Assembly (NCBI GenBank): GCA_031266255.1
Contig: JAISBK010000201.1
Coordinates: 1 to 27,255 of the forward strand
From: Treponema sp.
GTDB taxonomy: Bacteria; Spirochaetota; Spirochaetia; Treponematales; Breznakiellaceae
Reading direction: 5' to 3'
Length of the DNA: 27,255 bases
The position numbers and the translations under genes are program-made. Of the stretch, positions 1 through 6,296 are shown one piece after another (the first letter of the stretch is position 1; each line of letters opens with the position of its first letter). The notes under the pieces were generated by a model. That model was not told the DNA's origin, did not search any database, and saw nothing but the letters and a program-made list of their open reading frames with translations.

Positions 1-2
1 AA

Positions 3-185
3 TTCGGTGCTCTCGTTGACAAACTGGGAATCAGACGCGCATACGCCTCATGCCACATTGAACGCCTGTGGGTTGCAGGATCGTCTGCCGGTCTAGTTCA
101 CCCTCAACGGCTTTACCACCAGGGAAAAAGCTCATACCGCCCTTTCGGCCTGTATGCCATGCCCCTGATGATACTCCCTGAGTAG
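3..185 (+). CDS. 3' end of an unidentified gene (partial)
   Basis: An open frame enters from the left edge and runs about 60 codons to a TAG at 183-185. The visible residues include the stretches CHIERLWVAGSSAG and SSYRPFGLYAMPLMIL, ending in LPE. I do not recognise the family from this tail. It converges on jag with only 15 bases between the two stop codons, an arrangement expected for a true gene end. The alternative is a chance open frame, since 60 codons without a start is weak evidence. Confidence 0.4.
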   Translation, partial: FGALVDKLGIRRAYASCHIERLWVAGSSAGLVHPQRLYHQGKSSYRPFGLYAMPLMILPE

Positions 186-201
186 CCTTTTTACAGGCTG
201 C
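182..201. terminator. Possible bidirectional hairpin between convergent genes
   Basis: A 7-base-pair stem with one G-T pair (182-188 with 195-201) has a T-rich loop. It sits exactly between the stop codons of the partial plus-strand gene and of jag. There is no clear T tail on either side, so its role as a terminator is inferred from position. Confidence 0.3.
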
Positions 202-920
202 TAGTGAGCCCCCCGGTAATATACGCGAACCTGTTTGTAAAGCCCATCCCCTTCACTTTTGGTTTCTACATCCGCAATATCGTTCAAGGTGGTATGGATG
301 AGCCGACGGTCAAAAGGGTTCATGGGTTCCAGGAGTACCGAACCACGATTCTCCCGTACCCTATCCGCTACCGTATAAGCCAAGCGAACCAAAGACTCTT
401 CCCGGCGAATCCGGTAATTCTCGGTATCCAAGATAACCCGTATATCCTCCTTACCCTGTCTTCCCGCGTAAATGTTGATCAAGAGCTGCAAAGCATCCAG
501 ATTTTTTCCTTTTTTTCCAATTAAAATAGAAGAATATGCCGAATCAATTTTGAACCCAATCTTCCGTTCCTCTCTGAACAGAACCGAGGCCTTTCCCTCA
601 TACCCCATGCGCTGCACTATACCTTCTATAAAATCGATTATCTTTTGTTCAAAATCGTTTTTAGCTTCAGGATCGGTGAATCTGGTCTGACTAGACTCCT
701 CAGAAACAGCTCGAAGCTCATCAGCTTCCTCGGCATGCTCCAAAGCTCCTGAAGCCGGCTGGTTCAGGTGAACCCGGATCTTAACATACCCTTTTTTGAA
801 TAGACCTGAACGCTGAACCTCAAGGATTTCCACATCAAAATCGTCCTTGCCAAGACCAAGCGCTTCTGCCGCCTGATCAATTGCCTCCTTTTCGGTACGG
901 CCTTCAAATTCATACACCAT
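201..920 (-). CDS. jag: Jag/KhpB RNA-binding protein (SpoIIIJ-associated)
   Basis: This 239-residue protein has the three-part Jag/KhpB architecture. A Jag-N domain covers residues 1-52. A linker rich in Glu and Ala covers about 55-90. A KH domain (about 108-155) carries the GxxG loop GKKG at 135-138. A C-terminal R3H domain (about 168-236) carries R205 and H209 in the R-x3-H pattern. The family binds RNA and is linked to envelope growth and division in other bacteria. The gene is last in the rpmH-rnpA-yidD-yidC-jag cluster, 69 bases after yidC, a very common order. The start is ATG with a GAGGAG Shine-Dalgarno just upstream. Nothing looks truncated. Confidence 0.95.
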   Translation of the reverse strand: MVYEFEGRTEKEAIDQAAEALGLGKDDFDVEILEVQRSGLFKKGYVKIRVHLNQPASGALEHAEEADELRAVSEESSQTRFTDPEAKNDFEQKIIDFIEGIVQRMGYEGKASVLFREERKIGFKIDSAYSSILIGKKGKNLDALQLLINIYAGRQGKEDIRVILDTENYRIRREESLVRLAYTVADRVRENRGSVLLEPMNPFDRRLIHTTLNDIADVETKSEGDGLYKQVRVYYRGAH

Positions 921-989
921 ATATAGACTCTCCTCGCGAAAGAAATTGCATGTTCTATTTTTTTAATTCTTTACCACTCCAGACGCCCG

Positions 990-2759
990 TTAATGCTTTT
1001 TCTTCTTTTTCGGGGCAATCACCGGTTCAGGATTTGCCACCGTCATACTTGCCCGCTTCTTGGCCAGATATTTGTTGATAGCTACCTGCTGCACCAGGGA
1101 TAACAGGTTAGAGGCGATCCAGTACAAGAGTAAGCCCGAAGGCACATCGTAGAGAATAAAGAAGAACACGATAGGCATGATATAGAGCATCATCTTCATC
1201 TGGACATTGCCCTGTTGATCCGGAGTTTGTGTTATCTTGCCATAAAGCAACTGGGAGCCAACGTAAATAAAAGGCAAAAGACGTATATCACTCCACCCCA
1301 GCAGGGGTAAACGGAAGGGGGCAAAGTTAAAGACCGACTCAGGAAGGGAAAGGTCTGGAATCCAGCCGGGAATGAACAAAGCCCCTCGAAGATCAAAATG
1401 GTTGTTGAAGAGATTGTACATGGCTATGAAAATCGGCAATTGCAGGAGCATGGGAAGACAGCCTGCGAGGGGATTGTACCCCTCCTTCTTGTACAATTCC
1501 GCCATTTCAGCGTTCATCTTAGTGGGATTGTCTTTGTATTTGCTCTGGATGTCCTTGATCTTGGGGGACAGGGTCTGCATCCTGAGGGTCGATTCAGACC
1601 CCTTCTTGGTCAGGGGAAAGAAGACGACTTTCACCAGAAGGGTGAGAAACAGAATGGCCACCCCATAATTCGGAATAATCCGGTAGAAGAAGGTCAGAAC
1701 CCACTTAAGTACCGTCTCTAGGGGTCCAAGGAAACCGCTGGTATTGGCCACTTTGATTAAATTCATGTCCCGTAGATTAAAGTCGTTGTTTCCGTTGTTA
1801 TACCCTATGAGGGTCTCCTGATTCTTGGGGCCTAGGTAAAAACGGTACGTATCTTCAGTACGGGAACCGGTCACCGGCAGGCGAACCACCGAGAGCCGGG
1901 AAGCATAGGAAATACCCGGTTCAGGTTTTGTGGAAAATTCCAGGTCGTATTGGTTAATATAGGGCAGGGCAATAAAGGTAAAGTATTTCCCCGCAATTGC
2001 CGCCCAACTGGGACGGTTCATAATCTTGAGCGGGGCATGGTCGTTTACTTTTTCCTGCTTCTGTTTACCGTTAGCGTAGGTATAATAATGACGATACTCA
2101 TAGCGCTGGTCCAATTTTTCAAAATAGGGCCCAATCTGGGGGCCAAAGGTCAGGGTGTAGGCGACTCCGGAAAAATTAAACCCGGTAGTCGAATGTCCTC
2201 CGTCTAACTGTATGGTCAACTCAAACATGTATTCATGAGGCTTAAAGGTGTAGGTTTTCGTCAATCGAAACCTACTCTCCGTACCATCTGCAGCAGTCCC
2301 CAAGATAAAATCCCGGGAAAATGCCACGATATGATCCGCTATACGGGTTACCGTAAAGTAAGATTGTACGGGCTTGGCCGTAGTATCCCCAAAAGCCAAC
2401 GTAAAGGCGTGGGCCTCCTCGGTACCAGAAAAGATCATCTCCACAAACTCATTTCCTTCGGTATGTTCCTTGAGTTTATAAGAAACTATATCACCCCCAG
2501 CATTGGTGAGACTTACCTGGAGCAGGTCCGTATCGATAGTTACCCGCTGCTCAGAAACCGGGCCTTCATCTGCCAAAGATTCGGTACTATCCTCCACGAT
2601 ACTGACCGGAGCAATCGGCCTTTCCGGGGAAGGTTCCGAGGCCGGGGCTTCCTTAGTAGCAACTGGAGTCGGGGGCGGAAAAAAAACACCCTGTACCATA
2701 TAAAAACCTGATATAACAAGAACCGAAAGCACTACCGCCAGCAACGTTCGCTTTTCCAT
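990..2759 (-). CDS. yidC: Membrane protein insertase YidC (long form)
   Basis: YidC inserts and folds inner-membrane proteins, alone or with SecYEG. The 589-residue product has an N-terminal membrane anchor (about 8-23). A large periplasmic beta domain follows, to about 340. The conserved C-terminal insertase domain has several hydrophobic segments, including GCLPMLLQLPIFIAMYNLF and a tail segment with PSGLLLYW. The C-terminus is strongly basic (KKKKKH), as expected for ribosome contact. I place the start at the ATG at 2757-2759, giving MEKRTLL, because GAGGAG lies about 8 bases upstream. A TTG four codons earlier would put that Shine-Dalgarno inside the gene. It lies between yidD and jag in the conserved cluster. 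Confidence 0.96.
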   Translation of the reverse strand: MEKRTLLAVVLSVLVISGFYMVQGVFFPPPTPVATKEAPASEPSPERPIAPVSIVEDSTESLADEGPVSEQRVTIDTDLLQVSLTNAGGDIVSYKLKEHTEGNEFVEMIFSGTEEAHAFTLAFGDTTAKPVQSYFTVTRIADHIVAFSRDFILGTAADGTESRFRLTKTYTFKPHEYMFELTIQLDGGHSTTGFNFSGVAYTLTFGPQIGPYFEKLDQRYEYRHYYTYANGKQKQEKVNDHAPLKIMNRPSWAAIAGKYFTFIALPYINQYDLEFSTKPEPGISYASRLSVVRLPVTGSRTEDTYRFYLGPKNQETLIGYNNGNNDFNLRDMNLIKVANTSGFLGPLETVLKWVLTFFYRIIPNYGVAILFLTLLVKVVFFPLTKKGSESTLRMQTLSPKIKDIQSKYKDNPTKMNAEMAELYKKEGYNPLAGCLPMLLQLPIFIAMYNLFNNHFDLRGALFIPGWIPDLSLPESVFNFAPFRLPLLGWSDIRLLPFIYVGSQLLYGKITQTPDQQGNVQMKMMLYIMPIVFFFILYDVPSGLLLYWIASNLLSLVQQVAINKYLAKKRASMTVANPEPVIAPKKKKKH

Positions 2760-2769
2760 GCAACTCCTC

Positions 2770-2817
2770 AAGCAATTCTTACTTTTTTAAGATTGCTTTT
2801 ACCTAATCGTAAGCAAT
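2770..2817 (-). promoter_or_regulatory. Alternative hairpins upstream of the yidC ribosome binding site
   Basis: In the minus-strand transcript, three segments share the 7-base core AAGCAAT/ATTGCTT. The middle arm (2792-2798) can pair with the upstream arm (2811-2817), with an extra AC/GT pairing. It can instead pair with the downstream arm (2770-2776), which extends to 11 pairs with one bulge. The downstream hairpin abuts the GAGGAG ribosome binding site of yidC. The two structures exclude each other, like an attenuator or translational switch. No ligand or leader peptide is evident. The pairing is visible; the function is inference. Confidence 0.4.
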
Positions 2818-2835
2818 ATAAACACCCATTTTGTA

Positions 2836-3063
2836 CTAAGGTACCGGATCGTAACCCCCCGGACACAAGGGGTGGCAACGCAGGAACCGTTTAAGGCTCA
2901 ACACAAAACCCCGGCATATCCCGTATTTCTGTACCGCTTCATAGGCATACGCGGAACACGTTGGGATATACCGGCAACAGGGAGCAAAATAGGGCGAAAC
3001 AGCCCCCTGATACAAGCGAATCAACTGCAAGATCAGCTTCCGCGCCGCTACCGTCAGTATCAT
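2836..3063 (-). CDS. yidD: Membrane protein insertion efficiency factor YidD
   Basis: This 75-residue protein has the full YidD signature. LYQGAVSP is at 17-24, the cysteine-rich CCRYIPTCSAYA at 29-40, a basic KRFLRCHP segment at 58-65, and GGYDPVP at the C-terminus. YidD is a small membrane-associated protein that helps YidC-dependent insertion in other bacteria. The start overlaps the rnpA stop by four bases, indicating translational coupling. yidC follows after 76 bases containing a possible RNA switch. Length is normal for the family. Confidence 0.95.
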   Translation of the reverse strand: MILTVAARKLILQLIRLYQGAVSPYFAPCCRYIPTCSAYAYEAVQKYGICRGFVLSLKRFLRCHPLCPGGYDPVP

Positions 3064-3482
3064 GCGGTATCTTCCCTATAAAATAAACCAGCCTTAGAAA
3101 ACAACTGTTTCACTTGTTCAAACCGGGCCATAACGGTATCTTTACCGGGATACACCAATAACACCACATCATACCCTGTCTTGAGGGCATAGCTTATATG
3201 ACGGTATGCTTCCCGGCCAAGCCGTCGGGCACGATTTCGCTCCACCGCAGTCCCAAATTTACGAGAAAAAGCAAAAGCAATGCGGTTATGAGATAAATCG
3301 TTGTGTAAAATAAACAACTTCGCGCCTGAACAGGTAACACCTTTACCCTTGCTAAATACCTTCCGAATCTCACGCCTTCTCTTTAAGTGTTCTGCCCGCT
3401 GAAACCGAAAAGATACGTTTCCTTTGCTACCGAAAAGATCTTTTTCAAAGAGCGGTCCTTTTTGAAAAGACGTGGTCTGCAA
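3060..3482 (-). CDS. rnpA: Ribonuclease P protein component
   Basis: RnpA is the protein subunit of RNase P, which trims the 5' leader of pre-tRNAs. The signature ERNRARRLGREAYR is at residues 81-94, and the substrate-binding core begins near FRFQRAEHL at 25-33. The only usable initiator I see is a TTG at 3480-3482, 13 bases after rpmH. It gives about 20 extra residues compared with a typical RnpA. Its Shine-Dalgarno is poor (AGGGCGG). No ATG, GTG or TTG lies nearer the conserved core in this frame. The start is therefore uncertain, while the identity is not. yidD overlaps its 3' end by four bases. Confidence 0.93.
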   Translation of the reverse strand: MQTTSFQKGPLFEKDLFGSKGNVSFRFQRAEHLKRRREIRKVFSKGKGVTCSGAKLFILHNDLSHNRIAFAFSRKFGTAVERNRARRLGREAYRHISYALKTGYDVVLLVYPGKDTVMARFEQVKQLFSKAGLFYREDTA

Positions 3483-3495
3483 AACCGCCCTGGTC

Positions 3496-3651
3496 TTAAT
3501 AGGGCTTTTTCTCGTCAGAAATACTCAATTTAATCCGTCCCTTTGCCCGCCGACGCTTTAAGATAAGTCTGCCGCCTCTGGTTTTCATTCGGGCCCGGAA
3601 TCCGAATTTCCGGTTGCGCTTGACTTTACTGGGTTGATATGTCCGTTTCAT
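3496..3651 (-). CDS. rpmH: Large ribosomal subunit protein bL34
   Basis: A 51-residue, very basic protein beginning MKRTYQPSK. It continues with the bL34 hallmarks KFGFRARM and a GGR-x4-KRRR-x-KGR block. It ends with a short acidic-basic tail (DEKKPY). An AAGGAG Shine-Dalgarno lies about 8 bases before the ATG. It is the first gene of the rpmH-rnpA-yidD-yidC-jag cluster and sits 36 bases downstream of a strong promoter-like sequence. In many bacteria dnaA lies divergently upstream of rpmH. Here the divergent gene is bioY instead. Confidence 0.96.
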   Translation of the reverse strand: MKRTYQPSKVKRNRKFGFRARMKTRGGRLILKRRRAKGRIKLSISDEKKPY

Positions 3652-3687
3652 TGAAACAGCTCCTTACTTCGATATTATTAAAAATTA

Positions 3688-3716
3688 ATCATAGATGAAT
3701 GGATGCATTAGGTCAA
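3688..3716 (-). promoter_or_regulatory. Sigma70-type promoter of the rpmH operon
   Basis: The minus strand reads TTGACC (3711-3716), a 17-base spacer and TATGAT (3688-3693), each 5 of 6 to consensus. The ATG of rpmH starts 36 bases downstream of the -10 element. A small inverted repeat, GGTCA-ATA-TGACC (3711-3723), covers the -35 element and could be an operator, though this is speculative. Confidence 0.75.
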
Positions 3717-3834
3717 TATGACCGTAGCGTACTTCAGGATAAACGCATAGAATTTGCTACTTCTTTGTTTACAAGAAATAAGCAGGCTGAGCTTACTTTT
3801 TCCAGTCTGCCCCCCAAACCCCCTGTACGTTACC

Positions 3835-3863
3835 TTGACATCCTCCGGCTTTCCCGGTATTTT
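3835..3863 (+). promoter_or_regulatory. Sigma70-type promoter of the biotin transporter operon
   Basis: A perfect -35 TTGACA (3835-3840), a 17-base spacer and a -10 TATTTT (3858-3863) precede bioY. Predicted initiation near 3870 leaves a leader of about 25 bases containing an AGGTGG ribosome binding site. There is no complete BirA-type operator. Confidence 0.65.
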
Positions 3864-3895
3864 CTCTTTTAATTTCACGAACAGGTGGTGTTTTT

Positions 3896-4465
3896 ATGGC
3901 GAACGGCAAACGGAAGGCTATAGCCGGAACAACTTTGACGGCTCTTTTTGCCGCATTGATCGCAGCGGGGACTTTTATTGCTATTCCCGTTCCTTTTTCC
4001 CCGGTTCCGGTGGTGCTGCAGAATTTTTTTGCGTTGATTGCAGGGCTTATTCTGGGGCCTTTTCGGGGCGCTCTGGCGGTTGGGCTTTATCTGCTTGCAG
4101 GGGCCATTGGGGCGCCGGTTTTTGCGGGGGCTATTGGGGGGTTTGTGCACTTCCTGGGCCCTACCGGTGGGTTTCTGCTGGGCTACCCGCTTGCGGCAAT
4201 AACCGCGGGGCTTATCGCGGGCCGTCCTCGCGTCGAGGTTCGGTCTCCGCTGTGGCGTATCATCGTGGGGGCGACGGCGGGGCTGCTGGTGATATATGTT
4301 CCGGGGCTTATTCGGCTCAAATTTGTGTTAGGCGGGACATGGGTACAGGCGCTGGCCGCAGGGTTAGTGCCGTTTATTATCGGGGACGCGGTCAAGGGGG
4401 TGGCCGCGGTGGTTATCTGCCCAAGGCTGCGCAGGCTTGCGGCGGATCAGCTTGCCGGGGATTAG
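3896..4465 (+). CDS. bioY: Biotin ECF transporter substrate-binding subunit BioY
   Basis: BioY is the membrane S component that captures biotin for an energy-coupling-factor transporter. The 189-residue protein is almost entirely hydrophobic, with about six membrane segments. It carries the conserved GAIGAPVFAGAIGG block (69-82) followed by GPTGGFLLGY (88-97). Length is typical. ATG 3896 is preceded by AGGTGG at a spacing of about 7. The ATPase gene begins 6 bases after its stop codon, giving a full BioY-ATPase-EcfT operon dedicated to biotin. The gene and its two partners are clearly more G+C-rich than their neighbours. Confidence 0.95.
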   Translation: MANGKRKAIAGTTLTALFAALIAAGTFIAIPVPFSPVPVVLQNFFALIAGLILGPFRGALAVGLYLLAGAIGAPVFAGAIGGFVHFLGPTGGFLLGYPLAAITAGLIAGRPRVEVRSPLWRIIVGATAGLLVIYVPGLIRLKFVLGGTWVQALAAGLVPFIIGDAVKGVAAVVICPRLRRLAADQLAGD

Positions 4466-4471
4466 CCGGCT

Positions 4472-5251
4472 ATGGGTGATGTTCCGCTCTTTTCCATTCG
4501 AGGGGTTTCCAAAGATTTTCCCGACGGCTTTATCCGGGGTAGGGTAAACCGGGTTTTGCAGGGTATCGACCTGGATATTGGGGAGGGGGAATGTCTTCTG
4601 GTCGCCGGGTCCAACGGGTCGGGAAAAACTATTTTAATGAAGATCATCGCCGGATTGATGGAGCCTTCGGCGGGGGAAGTTTTGTTTCGGGGACGGCCGC
4701 TCTCCGGTGGTACGGATAGTCTGCGGTCTTCCCTGGGACTGGTCTTTCAGGATGCCGATGCCCAAATCCTGGGGGAAACGGTTGCGGAAGATGCGGCTTT
4801 TGGGCCCCGTAACTTGGGGTTAAGCCGGGAGCAGGCCGCGGAACGAGCGGACGCGGCGTTGAAGGCGTTGGCGATTGCGGACAAGCGGGATTTCCCTCCC
4901 CGGCGGCTTTCCGGGGGGGAAAAGCGGCGGCTTGCGGTTGCGGGCGTCATCGCTATGGGCTGTAGCGCGGTCATTATGGACGAGCCTTTTGCCAATCTTG
5001 ACTGGCCGGGGGTTGTCCATGTTTTGGAAGTCATAAGGGATCTTAAAGCTGGGGGTAAAACGGTCATTATCCTGACCCACGAACTGGAAAAGGTTCTGGC
5101 CTTCGTGGATCGCCTGGTGATCCTTCACCAGGGCATTCTTAGAGAAGACGGTACGCCGGAAGCGGTTTTGGACCGTCTTAAGCCGGAGTACGGCGTCAGG
5201 AATCCGCTTCACAGGTATGTATCGATACGAGACTGTTCATGGCTCGGATGA
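4472..5251 (+). CDS. bioM: ECF transporter ATPase (BioM/EcfA-like)
   Basis: A 259-residue ABC ATPase that powers biotin uptake with BioY and the transmembrane partner encoded next. It shows Walker A GSNGSGKT (46-53), the Q-loop at Q93 in FQDADAQ, and the signature LSGGEKRR (146-153). Walker B ends in MDEP (169-172), and the H-loop is LTHE (201-204). FQDADAQ is characteristic of the CbiO/EcfA subfamily. The ATG at 4472 has only a weak Shine-Dalgarno, suggesting coupling to bioY six bases upstream. The 3' end overlaps the next gene by 13 bases. The symbol rests on the operon context; EcfA is an equivalent name. Confidence 0.92.
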   Translation: MGDVPLFSIRGVSKDFPDGFIRGRVNRVLQGIDLDIGEGECLLVAGSNGSGKTILMKIIAGLMEPSAGEVLFRGRPLSGGTDSLRSSLGLVFQDADAQILGETVAEDAAFGPRNLGLSREQAAERADAALKALAIADKRDFPPRRLSGGEKRRLAVAGVIAMGCSAVIMDEPFANLDWPGVVHVLEVIRDLKAGGKTVIILTHELEKVLAFVDRLVILHQGILREDGTPEAVLDRLKPEYGVRNPLHRYVSIRDCSWLG

Positions 5252-5982
5252 AGCGGGATAGCGGGGGAATGGGGAAACCCGCTCCCTATGCGTACCGGCC
5301 AGGGGATTCGGTTCTTCACCGGCTTCCTGCCTGGATAAAACTGGTGTTGCTCCTGGGGCTTTCTACCGCCGCCTTTTTCGCGGGGTTCCCCGCCCTGGCT
5401 ACCGGGGCAGTCATCATTACTGCCGGTGCTTTGGCCGCGGGGATGCGTCCGTGGGAACTGCTTCGGGGCGGCAAGCCGTTGATGGTTATGATCGCCTGTA
5501 TCGTCATGCTCCGCTCGGTTGCTTATGATCCGTTGGTATGTAATCTGGGGTTTAATCGTTCGGGCTGCGTAGCGGGGCTGCTTTTTGGGGGAACGGTCCT
5601 TATCTCTTTTTCCGCGGGGGCCCTGCTCTTTTCGGTTACTACCATGACGGAGCTGCTGGATTCCCTGAGTATGATTGAGGGGGGGGTGCGTTTTCCTCTT
5701 GCGGCTGTTCTGAAAAAAACGCGTTCCGCCCGGATGCACCGTCTTCTCCGGTGGCTGGAACAGCCTTGTTTGAGTTTGGGGGTTTCCCTTATGCTGGGTT
5801 TTCTTCCCCGGTTCTTCGAGGTCTGGGAATCGGTGTCCGCGGCCTATCTTGCCCGTGCGGGGAAACGAGGGGTCTCTTTGATGCTGGCGGTGGTTCCCCT
5901 GGTCATAGAACACCTGATGGTCAAGGCCGGTGAAACTGCCTGCGCCCTGGAGTCCAGGGGGTTTATGCTGAACAACCGGTAA
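5239..5982 (+). CDS. bioN: ECF transporter transmembrane subunit (BioN/EcfT-like)
   Basis: A 247-residue membrane protein of the CbiQ/EcfT family, which couples the ATPase to BioY. The N-terminus has the usual PGDSVLHRL (21-29) followed by hydrophobic helices. The cytoplasmic coupling region is present, with two Arg-containing motifs resembling the family's Ala-Arg-Gly pair: ARAG at 205-208 and SRG at 239-241. The first motif is a slight variant. I use ATG 5239, which overlaps bioM by 13 bases. An ATG at 5248 overlaps the bioM stop as ATGA and is an equally plausible start. A run of eight G at 5679-5686 lies inside the coding sequence. Confidence 0.9.
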   Translation: MARMKRDSGGMGKPAPYAYRPGDSVLHRLPAWIKLVLLLGLSTAAFFAGFPALATGAVIITAGALAAGMRPWELLRGGKPLMVMIACIVMLRSVAYDPLVCNLGFNRSGCVAGLLFGGTVLISFSAGALLFSVTTMTELLDSLSMIEGGVRFPLAAVLKKTRSARMHRLLRWLEQPCLSLGVSLMLGFLPRFFEVWESVSAAYLARAGKRGVSLMLAVVPLVIEHLMVKAGETACALESRGFMLNNR

Positions 5983-6027
5983 ATCTTGCGCCTTTTTACT
6001 CAGCAGTCGGGTAGTACAGGGGGTTTT

Positions 6028-6288
6028 ATGGTCTGTTATCAGGTTTTAGCGCGCTTTGCTTTTAGTCAACATAAGCCGATACTGGTTGCAACTCACCTCA
6101 AAAAGCAAAACGCCCCGGCTTTTCTGGTTGATTCCAGCGTGCCCTTTGGTTCAGGACTCAAAATCCACCGCTTTTTCAACACAAAAGAAGAAGGAGTCGG
6201 TTATGTCGCGTATCTCCACCGGGTTTATAAAACCCGTATAGTTCCGTATCCCGCCCTCCCCGGCGGTCAACTCTATTTATTTCATTAA
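6028..6288 (+). CDS. Small hypothetical protein (86 residues)
   Basis: An ATG at 6028 with AGGGGG just upstream opens 86 codons ending at TAA 6286-6288. The predicted protein is basic and aromatic-rich, without a signal peptide or membrane helix. It contains PAFLVDSSVPFGSGLKIHRF and VGYVAYLHRVYKTR. I recognise no family. It lies 45 bases after bioN on the same strand and stops 8 bases before the end of the convergent chemoreceptor gene. The codon pattern is plausible but short, so it could be a chance open frame. If it is not a gene, the 314 bases between bioN and the chemoreceptor are empty. Confidence 0.42.
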   Translation: MVCYQVLARFAFSQHKPILVATHLKKQNAPAFLVDSSVPFGSGLKIHRFFNTKEEGVGYVAYLHRVYKTRIVPYPALPGGQLYLFH

Positions 6289-6296
6289 GGTCCTCG

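Noticed and set aside
3740..3775. Half-sites resembling a BirA operator (TAAAC and GTTTACAA) upstream of bioY
   Set aside because: The spacing between the half-sites is five bases longer than the canonical operator and the left half matches poorly. They also lie upstream of the promoter.
3754..4479. 241-codon plus-strand frame overlapping bioY
   Set aside because: It is a Gly/Arg/Ser-rich shadow; the other frame encodes BioY with all family motifs.
5209..5913. 234-codon minus-strand open frame opposite bioN
   Set aside because: It is rich in Pro, Arg, Gln and His in the way expected of an antisense shadow in G+C-rich DNA. The plus strand encodes a clear transporter subunit.
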